Shown here: positions 37,943-46,091 of the stretch, one piece after another
How the letters are laid out: every line of letters starts with the position of its first letter
How positions within the stretch are numbered: the first letter of the stretch is position 1
NCBI GenBank assembly: GCA_963709395.1
Contig: CAVPWP010000012.1
Coordinates: 248,001 to 312,000, forward strand
Origin: CAVPWP01 sp963709395
GTDB taxonomy: Bacteria; Pseudomonadota; Alphaproteobacteria; Rhodobacterales; Rhodobacteraceae
Direction of reading: 5' to 3'
DNA length: 64,000 nucleotides
Program-made: the position numbers and the translations under genes
Notes under the pieces: generated by a model
The model's database searches: none
Told to the model about the DNA's origin: nothing
The model's input: only the letters and a program-made list of their open reading frames with translations

Positions 37943-39457
37943 CTACTGCCGAACCAGCTCGATTTCGCCGGGCCGCCAGGTCTGGTTGAACCAGGGCTCA
38001 AGCGGGCCATAGAGACGCAGGATCATGAACCAGCCCTTATCGGGGATGGTCTGCACCCAGTTGTTCTCCATGCCCTCCGGGGCTTCTGGTCCGAAGTACA
38101 CATCGACGGACCCGTCGTCGTTCACCTTGACGTCCTTGTCCTGGCTGCTGACGCTCGGGAACTGCTGGTCAGTCTGAAGCATCGAGCGCGTTTGCGTGTC
38201 GTAGACGATGGCCGACCAGAACCGTTTGGCCGGAATGTCCTTGGGCAGCGTCAGCTTGTAGGTCTTGCCGCCGTCAAACGGGTTGCCGTCCGCGTCGAGC
38301 GCCGTCCAGGGGTATTGCGACCCTTCGCCGACCATCTCCTCGGCCATCGCCGGCGTCACGCCGGTCGCGAGGAAATAGAAGAAGGTCGCGCCGTCGAGGT
38401 TGGCCACGCCCGGCGAGACCTCGAACTTGTAGCCGCCGAAGAAGGGCTTGCGCCAGTAGCCGTCCGGATAGATGTAGCCGTCCCGCTGGCGCATCCGGTA
38501 GCCGAGCGTGCGGGCCGTGGTCGCCCCGATGTTCGCGGCGTCGGTCAGGATCTTCTTCATACGCTCATCCGGCGCGAAGGGCTTGCCCTTCTCGATACCG
38601 ATGGAGGCGAAGAGTCCCAGTGTCGTCGGATCGGAGCCCGTGGGCGGCTCCTCCTGGATCGCCTGGTTCAGAAGCTCCCAGAAGGAATAGTCCTGCGGCG
38701 CCACGAAGTTCGAAGGCTTGCCCGAGAGATCGACATAGGTCATCTCGGCCGTGCTCGGGTCAGAGCCGAGCGGGTAGATCTTCAGCGTCTCCTTGACCTT
38801 GTCCACCCCGGGCTTGGGGTCGCCCTCGGCGTCCAGGAACGACCGGAAGGGAAACCAGTTGCCGTAGGTCGTCGGGCGAACCACGAAATAGCCGTCCGGG
38901 ATGTCGCCTGTGTAGTCCGGGGGAAGGATCAGGTACTTGCCGCCCTTGCCCTTGTCCGGCCCCGTAATCCCGACATCTTCGACCCAGCGATACCACATGT
39001 CGTCGATCAGCCCGAGGATGTCGGGCGGGCTTTCCAGCACCAGCGGCCCGTCGGTCGTGTCCAGCCAGATGAAGCTGTAAACGACGTTGTCGTTCGCGGT
39101 CAGCTCGACGGTCTTCGAATCCACCAGGTTTTCCCAGATCACGTTGGTGGTGTTGACCGGGCCGTATGTCTTGAGCGTGTTTCGCATCGACACCTGGTTC
39201 ACGATCGGAATGCCAAGCAGATACGCCTGCAGCGCCCGCGACCGGTCGAGGTTGTCGTAGATCTTGTCGGCCGACCACTCTGACGGAACGCCGTCATCGA
39301 GCTTCAGCAATCCGATCGAGGTCTCGAGCAACTCGGGGCTCGCGACGCCCGGAGCGATCTCCGTCGTCATCTTGTAGTCGTCGGCGGCCAACGGCGTGAC
39401 CGCCGTTGCCGCGATCAGAATGGTGGTTGCACAGAGAAAATGTCTGGTCCGTCGCAT
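37943..39457 (-). CDS. DUF1254/DUF1214 secreted protein
   Basis: The 504-residue protein has a signal peptide (MRRTRHFLCATTILIAATAV to LAADD), then a DUF1254 region (SRALQAYLLGIPIVNQVSMR, NTTNVIWENLVDSKTVELTA, FIWLDTTDGPLVLESP) and a C-terminal DUF1214 region (YKLTLPKDIPAKRFWSAIVYD, DVYFGPEAPEGMENNWVQTI, KGWFMILRLYGPLEPWFNQT). Proteins of this pair of families are periplasmic or secreted and of unknown biochemical role; they are frequent in marine bacteria and algal viruses. It stands alone, followed by a strong hairpin. Upstream is a remnant of an AraC-type gene in the same direction, which could once have regulated it. Confidence 0.9.
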   Translation of the reverse strand: MRRTRHFLCATTILIAATAVTPLAADDYKMTTEIAPGVASPELLETSIGLLKLDDGVPSEWSADKIYDNLDRSRALQAYLLGIPIVNQVSMRNTLKTYGPVNTTNVIWENLVDSKTVELTANDNVVYSFIWLDTTDGPLVLESPPDILGLIDDMWYRWVEDVGITGPDKGKGGKYLILPPDYTGDIPDGYFVVRPTTYGNWFPFRSFLDAEGDPKPGVDKVKETLKIYPLGSDPSTAEMTYVDLSGKPSNFVAPQDYSFWELLNQAIQEEPPTGSDPTTLGLFASIGIEKGKPFAPDERMKKILTDAANIGATTARTLGYRMRQRDGYIYPDGYWRKPFFGGYKFEVSPGVANLDGATFFYFLATGVTPAMAEEMVGEGSQYPWTALDADGNPFDGGKTYKLTLPKDIPAKRFWSAIVYDTQTRSMLQTDQQFPSVSSQDKDVKVNDDGSVDVYFGPEAPEGMENNWVQTIPDKGWFMILRLYGPLEPWFNQTWRPGEIELVRQ

Positions 39458-39629
39458 CTCTGGTCTCCTGGTTGCATTACTGGTGGTGTCGGAGAGGCCC
39501 CGAAGGGACGATTTCGCCGCCCGTCGCCGAACAAATTCCGAGGCGCGGACGTTGCTCCCTGGAGAACTGGAGCGCCTTGATATGGCTCAAGGACGAGCGC
39601 CCAACATAGATCGCGCGCCAGAAGTGTTG

Positions 39630-39740
39630 CTAGATGGATGAATCCGGTTTTCGATTGCGTCTGGCGAAGGCGGTCGGCGTCAGACCCGTCCAGCTGCGGA
39701 GCGCGTGGGTGAAGGCTTGAGAAGCGGCTGACCGGGGCCG
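39630..39740 (-). pseudogene. C-terminal remnant of an AraC-family regulator
   Basis: On the minus strand a frame reads SQAFTHALRSWTGLTPTAFA followed by RRNRKPDSSI and a stop at 39630. This is the last helix region of an AraC/XylS helix-turn-helix (the ...F..W.G.TP..FR signature). No start, no first helix-turn-helix and no effector domain lie upstream, because the TfoX-like gene ends at 39771 in the same direction. So only about 35 codons survive. The fragment lies between the DUF1254 gene and the TfoX-like gene and marks a past deletion or recombination. Confidence 0.65.
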
Positions 39741-39770
39741 CCTGATCCCGCAGGGGCACCGGATCCGGCG

Positions 39771-40163
39771 TCAGCGCGGGTCCGGACGGGCGGGCCGCAC
39801 GCCGATCTGGTCGAGGATGCGTTCAAGTGCTGCGCGGTCAGTGTCGTGATGCGTGGCCACCAGTCGGTCGAACCGGGCGCGCAGGGCAGCCTTCTCGGGG
39901 CCCTTGCAGTCGTTCCACGGACGGCCCTGCAACCCCATCTCGATCACGTAGTAGGCGATGAAATGCGGGCGTGTGCCGGTTTCGAGCAGGCGCGCATAGG
40001 CCGCGTCGGTGCCGAGGGCCCGCAACTCCTGCGCCGTGCCGATCCCGGCGCGCGCAAGCTCGGCGGCCATGGCCGGACCGATGTTGCGGATCGCGGTGAC
40101 AGGATCCGCAGACTCTGGGATCGCAGACTCTGGGTCCGCAGGGTCGGAAGCATGCGCGTTCAT
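39771..40163 (-). CDS. TfoX/Sxy C-terminal domain protein
   Basis: The 130-residue protein consists of a TfoX C-terminal helix-hairpin-helix-like domain: AIRNIGPAMAAELARAGIGT and AQELRALGTDAAYARLLETG, then HFIAYYVIEMGLQGRPWNDC. The N-terminal TfoX domain is absent. Full TfoX/Sxy proteins activate competence genes, but this short form is widespread in alphaproteobacteria and its role is unknown. A comEC gene lies about 38 kb away, which may be chance. The N terminus contains a small repeat (ESA, DPV) from short direct DNA repeats near 40110 to 40140. It sits next to several tiny genes. Confidence 0.85.
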   Translation of the reverse strand: MNAHASDPADPESAIPESADPVTAIRNIGPAMAAELARAGIGTAQELRALGTDAAYARLLETGTRPHFIAYYVIEMGLQGRPWNDCKGPEKAALRARFDRLVATHHDTDRAALERILDQIGVRPARPDPR

Positions 40164-40220
40164 GTGCGCAGTCTAACCTTGGCGCCCGGCGGCGGAAAGG
40201 CGGATCAGGGGCGCGCCGCG

Positions 40221-40254
40221 CAGATCAGATGCTGGCCCAGATCAGATGCTGGCC
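40221..40254. repeat. 17-bp tandem duplication at the end of a small gene
   Basis: The unit CAGATCAGATGCTGGCC occurs twice head to tail (40221 to 40237 and 40238 to 40254). The second copy holds the stop codon of the small minus-strand gene, so the first copy is an exact duplicate of its last codons placed after the stop. Confidence 0.9.
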
Positions 40255-40391
40255 CAGTCGCGGTAGCGCATCTGGCCGTCGGTCGTGTCGTCCTCTGCGT
40301 CGCGCTGCGCGGCGGGCAGGTCCCGCGGTGGCTGACGTTCGGCGTCAGGGCGCTGCGGCGCCTCTTTGCGGATGTCGTCCTTGCCGTCCAT
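40242..40391 (-). CDS. Small hydrophilic protein of unknown function (49 residues)
   Basis: The ATG at 40391 has AAGGA nine bases upstream on the minus strand. The protein starts MDGKDDIRKEAPQRPDAERQ and ends in YRDWASI; it is highly charged and likely disordered. No family is recognised. A long in-frame extension upstream lacks features, so the ATG with the ribosome-binding site is preferred. It lies about 80 bp from the TfoX-like gene on the same strand, so it may be the first gene of that pair. The tandem duplication at its end may have changed its terminus. Confidence 0.5.
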   Translation of the reverse strand: MDGKDDIRKEAPQRPDAERQPPRDLPAAQRDAEDDTTDGQMRYRDWASI

Positions 40392-40696
40392 TTCGTGTGT
40401 CCTTTCCGTGGGTGATGCCCCCGGGGAGTGAGGTCGGATGGCTTCGACCCCTGTGAAAGAGAGGATCACGCAACCGTGGTACGGACGTGGCGTCAGCGGC
40501 ACGGTGACGTGACCATTTCGGGACGCGGCGGATAGCGAAACGGGCAGGGGTGGCGGATCGTCCCGTCAGGCTTTGCGCCTGGCCGGGCGGGGGTGGGACC
40601 CCGGCGCCCCTGCCGCGTCGCCGCTGCGGTCGCCGCCCCAATCCTGACAAGGTTCCCTGCGATAACGCGGGCTTATCAAACAGGAAGGGCCTGCAC
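40392..40696. other. Non-coding region between two tiny divergent genes
   Basis: About 300 bp separating the 49-residue gene (minus) and the 34-residue membrane-protein gene (plus). It probably holds promoters for both. No convincing -35/-10 pair, repeat or RNA structure was found, and the open frames across it look like chance. Confidence 0.4.
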
Positions 40697-40801
40697 ATGA
40701 CCGCTTCGACACTTATCGGCATCGCCGCGCTGCTTTGCGGCGTCGCGCTGTTCTATCTTGTGGTATCCCGCACCCTGAAGAAACGCTCGGACGACAACTG
40801 A
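40697..40801 (+). CDS. Small single-helix membrane protein (34 residues)
   Basis: The ATG at 40697 is preceded by AGGAAGGG about seven to ten bases upstream, a strong ribosome-binding site. The product has one hydrophobic helix (LIGIAALLCGVALFYLVVSR) and a short basic, charged tail, TLKKRSDDN. The design, a single helix with a positive cytoplasmic end, is typical of small membrane proteins that bind larger membrane complexes. No family is known to me. A long hairpin follows the stop. Confidence 0.6.
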   Translation: MTASTLIGIAALLCGVALFYLVVSRTLKKRSDDN

Positions 40802-40820
40802 CCGCGCGGCAGGGACGCAA

Positions 40821-40850
40821 CGCGCCCGGGGCCATCGTGCCCCGGGCGCG
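40821..40850 (+). terminator. Strong 12-bp GC hairpin after the small membrane-protein gene
   Basis: CGCGCCCGGGGC (40821 to 40832) and GCCCCGGGCGCG (40839 to 40850) are perfect reverse complements around CATCGT. It starts 20 bp after the stop codon. No T tract follows, so it may act as a Rho-assisted or structural terminator. Confidence 0.55.
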
Positions 40851-40888
40851 ATCCCCGCTGTCCCGCACGTCCCGCAGGGAGGTGACGG

Positions 40889-41080
40889 ATGATGACCGAA
40901 AGCAATTCCCCAACGTGCCCCGCCACGCCGGCACCTGACCAGCCCGGGCACCATGCCGCGTCACTTCCCGCCCAGGACGGGCGATGCAGACAGCGCGCAC
41001 AGCCCGTGTCGAGACTTCATGCTTTCTTGAGGAATTTGGCTCCGGCGGTAGGGCCCGGAGATCACTGCCTAAGCCGTTGA
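40889..41080 (+). CDS. Possible small protein (63 residues), weakly supported
   Basis: The start ATGATG at 40889 follows an excellent ribosome-binding site (AGGGAGGTGACGG). The product, MMTESNSPTCPATPAPDQPG and onward, is proline-, histidine- and arginine-rich without a hydrophobic core or recognisable domain. The translation signal is better than the protein. It may be the start of a longer gene that has decayed or is frameshifted, since nothing downstream continues it. It follows the small membrane-protein gene by about 90 bp. Confidence 0.3.
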   Translation: MMTESNSPTCPATPAPDQPGHHAASLPAQDGRCRQRAQPVSRLHAFLRNLAPAVGPGDHCLSR

Positions 41081-41275
41081 AATCGCAGCACGGATTGTCG
41101 CCGACTCCCGCACGACTCCCGGGTTTGCCACGCCACGTGACACGATCCGTGCCCGGAAGGCAAGTGCCGTCTCACCTGTTCCTGGCAGGATGCCGCGCCC
41201 GCTCCGGGCATCGCAACGGCGGCTTCCGTCGGGCGCTGCGCGATCCTCAGGTGACCTGATGAAGCGCCGTTGCGT

Positions 41276-41485
41276 TCAGGTGTCCCCGCGCTCGAGTCGG
41301 ACGCGATAGGACCTCGCTCCAGTTTGCTCGATGACCACTGTATCGCCGATGCAAGCCCCGGTCTTTTCGACGAAATCGCGGATCCAGCCGCGGCTCCGGA
41401 AGATCCGCTTCGTGCCGTCGATGTCGGTGACCGCGGTGTAGGATGCCGCGAAGCGTTGCGCACGGCTCCTTGATTTCTATGGAGA
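41276..41485 (-). pseudogene. Open frame resembling the C-terminal part of a lost gene
   Basis: The minus-strand frame ending at 41276 reads AQRFAASYTAVTDIDGTKRI then FRSRGWIRDFVEKTGACIG and GDTVVIEQTGARSYRVRLER. The alternation of short strands and the GDTVVIEQTG...YRVRL ending resemble small beta-barrel DNA-binding (B3-like) or similar domains, but the match is only by eye. There is no start codon: a TAG lies just upstream in frame, and the preceding open segment in the same frame (about 41485 to 41632) contains no methionine. It is either a decayed gene or a frameshifted one. The overlapping longer frame has non-protein-like composition. Confidence 0.35.
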
Positions 41486-41878
41486 AATCGGCCACTTGAG
41501 GCTCAAAGCATTTCGTTTCGGTTGCCCAAAGTCTTTCGCAACCGCCGAGAACTTCTTCGCATTGACCGTTGCGGCCGGGCGCTTTGGTTCCGAGCCGAAA
41601 GGCCAATATCCTTGCCTTTTTCCTACCAGAGATCGGACTTACCTGAAAATGGGAAACGTCTCCGGAAACGAGACGACCTGTTCCCGTTTTCAGATCGGTA
41701 GGCACATGACGAGAAAGTGGCCCGCTCATCGGCATCAAGGCCCGGTCACCCCGAACCCAAACCAATCGACCGCGACCGCCCCGAGGCGGCGCTCGATCGC
41801 GTAGCGCGCGTCGCCGGATGGCGCGTTTCAGGAGAATGCCGTTGGGCCGGGAGGACGCGATGTTCAGGGCGGCAGCGG
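41486..41878. other. Gene-free stretch with an imperfect nested hairpin
   Basis: About 390 bp between the remnant and the debranching-enzyme gene. The only notable structure is a nested inverted repeat at 41643 to 41693: outer arms CTGAAAATGGGAA and TTCCCGTTTTCAG (12 of 13 pairs) and inner arms CGTCTC and GAGACG. It may be an RNA hairpin or a mobile-element end. No gene with a credible start was found. Confidence 0.45.
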
Positions 41879-44140
41879 TCACTCGATTTCGACGTTCAAT
41901 CCGCGATCGGCCTGCGGCGTCTCGACACGGGTTGTCCCGTGCCGATCGCGATGGAAGCGCAGGGTCGCACTTTTCGTGCCGATCCTGATGTCCCTAAGAT
42001 CGAGGTGATGGATGGACGCCGGCAGTACCGGGTTCGACACGCGTAGCGTCGCCGCGGGCGCGTCGATGGAAAGCCCGAGACAGGCCTGAAGGCACAAAAA
42101 CGGGCTCCCGGCCGCCCAGGCTTGTGGCGAACACGCGGATGGAAACGCGACTGGGCGCGGGCTTTGCTCGCGCGACAGGCCACACCAAAGCTCCGGCAGC
42201 CGATGATCAGGGAAATGGCAGCTTGCATCGAACAGTTCTTCTGTCAGCTCGGCGCTCAGGTCCGGCCGCCCCGCCTGCGCCAGTCCGGCCGCGATCAGGC
42301 TGGTATCGTGGGGCCAGACGCTTCCGTTGTGATATCCCATCGGATTGTAGCGCGCGGCGTCGTCGGAGACGGTCCGGATGCCCCAGCCCGAGCGAAGGCC
42401 GGGGGAATGCAGGGTTTCGATCAAGCGCCCGCGGCGTTCCGGCAGGACGGCGTCACAGAAAAGAAGGTGTCCCGCGTTCGAGGTCGAGACGCGCACCGGT
42501 CGGTTGTCGCCGTCGAGCGCGATGCAGAAGGTGCCCAGATCGTCGTCCCAAAAGGCCGTGTCGATGGCCTGCACGAGATCGTCCGCCCGCTTGCGAAGGC
42601 CGTTGCCTTCGGCACCGGCACCAAGGGTGTCGAAGATCTCGGCCGCGGCACGCAAGGCGGCGACCAGGTAGCCCTGAACCTCAACCAGCGCCACGGGACT
42701 TGCGCTGAGGGTGCCGTCGGCGTGAAAGACCGAGTCCTCGGAATCCTTCCATCCCTGGTTTCTCAGCCCGGTCTCGGCCGAACGCGCGTATTCGATGAAG
42801 CCATCGTCGTCGCGGTCTCCGTAAACGGTCGCCCAGTCAAGCGCGGCGCGGACCGACGGTTCGAGACGCTCCAGCCGTTCCCGGTCGGCCGTCCGCAGCC
42901 AGTAGCGGTGGACGAGCAGGACGAAAAGCAAAGTCTGGTCGATCCCGCCATAGTAGTGATGGAAGGGGACAGCGCGGATGCGTGCCATCTCACCATTGCG
43001 GTGTTCGTGCAGGATCTTTCCAGGTTCGGCGTCGCAGAAGGCGTCGCTTCCGCTGGCCTGCGTGGCCGCGAGAAAGTCGATCACGCCCGCGGCCAGTTCG
43101 GCGTCAAGCCACAGCGTCTGTAGCGCGGCGATCAGGCCGTCGCGTCCGAAGGGGGCCGAGAACCATGGCACCCCAGCGTAAGGGTAAGGACCGGTGGCAA
43201 GCTCGGCAGTCAGCATGGCGAGATCCGCCGATGACCGGGCCAGCCAGGAATCGAAGGCCGGCCGCGACGTTGCAATGTGGGACGTGCGGGCGACGCGGTG
43301 GGCGACCCGGTCCGACATGGCCTGGTGTGCCGTGCGACGGGGTTCGGGCGCGGTGTCGAGGTCAGCGGCCCCGTGGCGGGCGCCGTGGACCGATCCCGCC
43401 TCGCCGTCCCCGCCGGGGCCTTCGGCGACACGGACAATGCAGGCAACCTCGCGATGCGCCTTGGGCGGGATCGACAGCGAAATCCGGGCGCGGCCCGACT
43501 CGAACGTGGGCGACGGGTCCAGCGACACGCGTGTGCGAAGGTGCCTGCCATCGGCGGCCAGATAGGAAAACCCGATCGTGCCGTCACCGTAGACCGGCGG
43601 CTGTAGTTCGCCACGTCGCGGCGCGGTCTTGCCGCGCACCTCGAACACGTCGCGGAAATCGGCCCAGATGTCGAACACCAGCTCGAGTTCGGCGGTGGCG
43701 AGGCCATAGTTGGTGAGGACCAGGCGGTCATAAAGCCCGTCGGAGAGGAAACGATCGCGCTGAAGAAGAATGGCGAAGTCGGGGAATTCCGTCCCGTGCC
43801 GATCGACCAGCCGCGAGTTCGCAAGATCGGCGCGAAAGCTCGCGTCGTCGTGGCTGGCGTGGTGGCCAAGTTCGGTCAGCGGCGTCCCGTTCAGAGACAC
43901 CACCATGCGCGAAAGATACCGGGTGTCGCGAAAGAACAATCCATCTTTTGAAAGCGCCTCTCCCGGGCCTGCGTTCGGGGGGTTCAGATCGCCCGAGGCG
44001 CTGAAGACCGCGAAGAGATCCCCATCCTTGAGGACATGGAAATCGTGGCGGGTGTCCGGCCCGAAGCTGTTCGGACGGAATGCCCCCTCGGCCGGATCGG
44101 TGTTCTCCGCCCGCGGCATGCCGGCCCGGTCAGCTGTCAT
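41879..44140 (-). CDS. Glycogen-debranching-type glycosidase (amylo-alpha-1,6-glucosidase family)
   Basis: The 753-residue protein has an N-terminal beta-sandwich (GLFFRDTRYLSRMVVSLNGT, TNYGLATAELELVFDIWADF) matching the GDE_N_bis/debranching N-terminal domain and a C-terminal (alpha/alpha)6 barrel (APFGRDGLIAALQTLW, RNQGWKDSEDSVFHADG, HNGSVWPHDTSLIAAGLAQA). The acidic residues of GWKDSEDS and the WPHDTS motif are typical of these glucosidases. The family releases alpha-1,6-linked glucose or acts on related glucans. Start: the ATG at 44140 overlaps the end of the upstream GT4 gene by 11 bp; a longer reading runs through that gene without merit. The pair appears as an operon, probably for a short or stress-related glucan. 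No glycogen synthase or branching enzyme is in the window. Confidence 0.87.
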   Translation of the reverse strand: MTADRAGMPRAENTDPAEGAFRPNSFGPDTRHDFHVLKDGDLFAVFSASGDLNPPNAGPGEALSKDGLFFRDTRYLSRMVVSLNGTPLTELGHHASHDDASFRADLANSRLVDRHGTEFPDFAILLQRDRFLSDGLYDRLVLTNYGLATAELELVFDIWADFRDVFEVRGKTAPRRGELQPPVYGDGTIGFSYLAADGRHLRTRVSLDPSPTFESGRARISLSIPPKAHREVACIVRVAEGPGGDGEAGSVHGARHGAADLDTAPEPRRTAHQAMSDRVAHRVARTSHIATSRPAFDSWLARSSADLAMLTAELATGPYPYAGVPWFSAPFGRDGLIAALQTLWLDAELAAGVIDFLAATQASGSDAFCDAEPGKILHEHRNGEMARIRAVPFHHYYGGIDQTLLFVLLVHRYWLRTADRERLERLEPSVRAALDWATVYGDRDDDGFIEYARSAETGLRNQGWKDSEDSVFHADGTLSASPVALVEVQGYLVAALRAAAEIFDTLGAGAEGNGLRKRADDLVQAIDTAFWDDDLGTFCIALDGDNRPVRVSTSNAGHLLFCDAVLPERRGRLIETLHSPGLRSGWGIRTVSDDAARYNPMGYHNGSVWPHDTSLIAAGLAQAGRPDLSAELTEELFDASCHFPDHRLPELWCGLSREQSPRPVAFPSACSPQAWAAGSPFLCLQACLGLSIDAPAATLRVSNPVLPASIHHLDLRDIRIGTKSATLRFHRDRHGTTRVETPQADRGLNVEIE

Positions 44141-45302
44141 GGCCAGACGCGAGCGGACGACCGCCTGTCCCGGGACGTGACCTGCCGGCAGGATCGAAGG
44201 CCCGGGCGAGGATGCCGCTGGTGCCCCGCCGGGCCAAACCGGAGGAGGGATGCGCCGCCGGCCGTCCCGCCAGCAGGTGCCGGTAGACCTGGACGTAGCG
44301 TTGCGCCATGAGGCGGCTCGAGAAGCGATCCTCGAACCTTTTTCGAATGCGACTTCGGTCATAGTTGGCGAGTTCGGCTACCGCATCGACCGCAGCATCG
44401 ATTTCGTCGACGATCCGGCCGGTCAGACGGTCGTCGATGACCTCGGGGACCGCGCCGAAAGGAAAGGCGATCACCGGCGTGCCGCAGGCCATGGCCTCGA
44501 TCATTACGAGGCCGAAGGGCTCGGGCCATCGGATCGGAAAGACAAGGGCGTGGGCACGGCCCAGGAACTCGGTCTTCTGATCATCGCGGATCTCACCCAC
44601 GTAGACGATCCGGTGGCCGTCGACCTGCGGCTTGATCGTTTCTTCCCAATAAGGCCGGTCGAAGCTGTTGATCCGCGCGGCGATCTTCAGGCGGATCCCC
44701 GCCCGTCGGGCGATCTCGATCGCCGTGTCTATCCCCTTGTCGGGTGCAATGCGGCCAAGAAACGCGAGATAGGGCTCGCACGTGTCCCCGTCCTGTCGGG
44801 GAAGAACGCGGTAGTTTCCGGGCGGGACCCCGTGCGGAACGGTGGCGATCCAGGACGCGTCTGCAAGCGGTCGTCGCTGGGCTCCGGATATCGACACGAG
44901 CGGAAAGCGGCGGTAGCGACGAAAGAACGCCCGGTGCCCGATGAAATCGAGGCGGGAATGGCAGGTAGTCAGCGTCCGCTCCGCGATGTCCTCGAACATC
45001 GGAAAATGCAGAAACTCGGTGTGAAAATGGAGCACGTCGAATCGATCGGCCACCTGTCTCAACCGGTCCAGCATCAGGATGTGATCGGGGATTTGCGATG
45101 TCAGCCGTTCGTCCGTCAGGATCGCCCGGTCCCGGCAAACCACAAGATCGGCGTTCACCCTGCTTTGTCCGTTGGCAAAGACCGTCACATGGTGGCCTTC
45201 GGTGGTCAGCGCGTCGGCCAGATTGGCCACAACCCGCTCGGTCCCGCCATAGGCGCGGGGCGGCACGGCCTCCATCAGAGGAGAAACAAGGGCAATACGC
45301 AT
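44130..45302 (-). CDS. GT4-family glycosyltransferase
   Basis: The 390-residue protein is a GT-B retaining glycosyltransferase of family 4. The N-terminal Rossmann half has YGGTERVVANLADALTTEGH, and the C-terminal half has the donor-binding LGRIAPDKGIDTAIEIARRA and the E-x7-E type motif EPFGLVMIEAMACGTPVIAF. ATG 45302 is preceded by GGAGGAG 8 bases upstream. The arginine/proline-rich C-terminal tail (about 25 residues) looks non-globular and overlaps the next gene's start. It is translationally coupled to the debranching enzyme. The acceptor may be a sugar chain, phosphate or osmolyte; the pair is a plausible glucan or compatible-solute unit. Confidence 0.9.
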   Translation of the reverse strand: MRIALVSPLMEAVPPRAYGGTERVVANLADALTTEGHHVTVFANGQSRVNADLVVCRDRAILTDERLTSQIPDHILMLDRLRQVADRFDVLHFHTEFLHFPMFEDIAERTLTTCHSRLDFIGHRAFFRRYRRFPLVSISGAQRRPLADASWIATVPHGVPPGNYRVLPRQDGDTCEPYLAFLGRIAPDKGIDTAIEIARRAGIRLKIAARINSFDRPYWEETIKPQVDGHRIVYVGEIRDDQKTEFLGRAHALVFPIRWPEPFGLVMIEAMACGTPVIAFPFGAVPEVIDDRLTGRIVDEIDAAVDAVAELANYDRSRIRKRFEDRFSSRLMAQRYVQVYRHLLAGRPAAHPSSGLARRGTSGILARAFDPAGRSRPGTGGRPLASGHDS

Positions 45303-46091
45303 GGACCGAACTCCTCCTGCCGCGATGGCGTTGATGGAAAGTCTCGAGGCGAGATGTCGATTAACACGGAAGTTTATCGTCATGGCGGGATCGGATCATT
45401 AACGACGGTCAACGCCGTGGCCTTAAGTGGCGGGAGGGAGCCGGCAGCCCGTCCACAACGACGCCCAACGGGCCGGTGATCACGCCGGGTGATTCATTGA
45501 GGCAGGTCAATGCGACCGCGCGGTCCGCGAGGCTTGCGGACATCCAAGAGATTGGCAGGAGTCCGTCTGAAGGTCGGTAAGGCAGAGGGCACGCGACATG
45601 CCTGTGCACAACAGCGCGATCGCGACAGTTTCGGATCGACGTGGCCGAGGGTTTCGCCGAACCGCTGCTGGACTGGATCAGGAAATCAAAGGCGTCGGCT
45701 CGAAGGATGCAATTAGGTCTTTCTCTCAGTTGAGCGCTGTGTCGGGGGAAGCGGACGTGATCCGGAGATCGCCATAGGTCCCGTGCGCGGACTTTTCGGG
45801 CTTCCCCCGAAGCGGCATCAACCGTCGTGACCGGCCCTTCTCGGACCTTCACCACCGTCACGACCGAGGTCTGAACCTTGCGGAAAGCATGAGTAATTGG
45901 GCTAACCCTGCTCTTGGGTCGAGCTCCCGATAAGGTCACGGCTATGCTGTGAATACTGGGTAAACCGCGGCCGACATCTGCTGTGGGGATAGAACAAGCT
46001 CAATTGTACTCGCGGCCGGACATCCCTCAACTTCAGCCTTTGCGGGAGCCACCACGACTGCGACCAGAGGGCACCGGCCTCGTGCTGGTGG
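45303..46091. other. Gene-free region of about 790 bp with repeat and possible remnants
   Basis: No supportable gene lies between the GT4 and LacI genes. Frames on both strands look partly protein-like, for example RIDVAEGFAEPLLDWIRKSK on the plus strand near 45626, but have no start, ribosome-binding site or known family, so they may be decayed mobile-element pieces. A copy of the dispersed GCTGTGTCGGG repeat lies at 45725 to 45761. The part nearest the LacI gene (about 45890 to 46020) is less GC-rich than its surroundings. Confidence 0.45.
45725..45761 (+). repeat. Dispersed intergenic repeat, copy A
   Basis: The stretch containing GCGCTGTGTCGGGGGAAGCG and a following GACGTGAT resembles the copies at 52933, 53178 and 60761 (consensus GACCGCTgtGTCGGGcgaAGCGGAC). 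It is the most diverged of the clear copies. Confidence 0.55.

Noticed and set aside
39771..40163. Full competence regulator TfoX linked with comEC
   Set aside because: Only the C-terminal TfoX domain is present and the genes are about 38 kb apart; no competence operon or regulatory link is visible.
45409..45939. Minus-strand frame of 176 codons between the GT4 and LacI genes
   Set aside because: No ribosome-binding site, no recognised domain, and it runs through a copy of the dispersed repeat, so it was described as a gene-free region instead.
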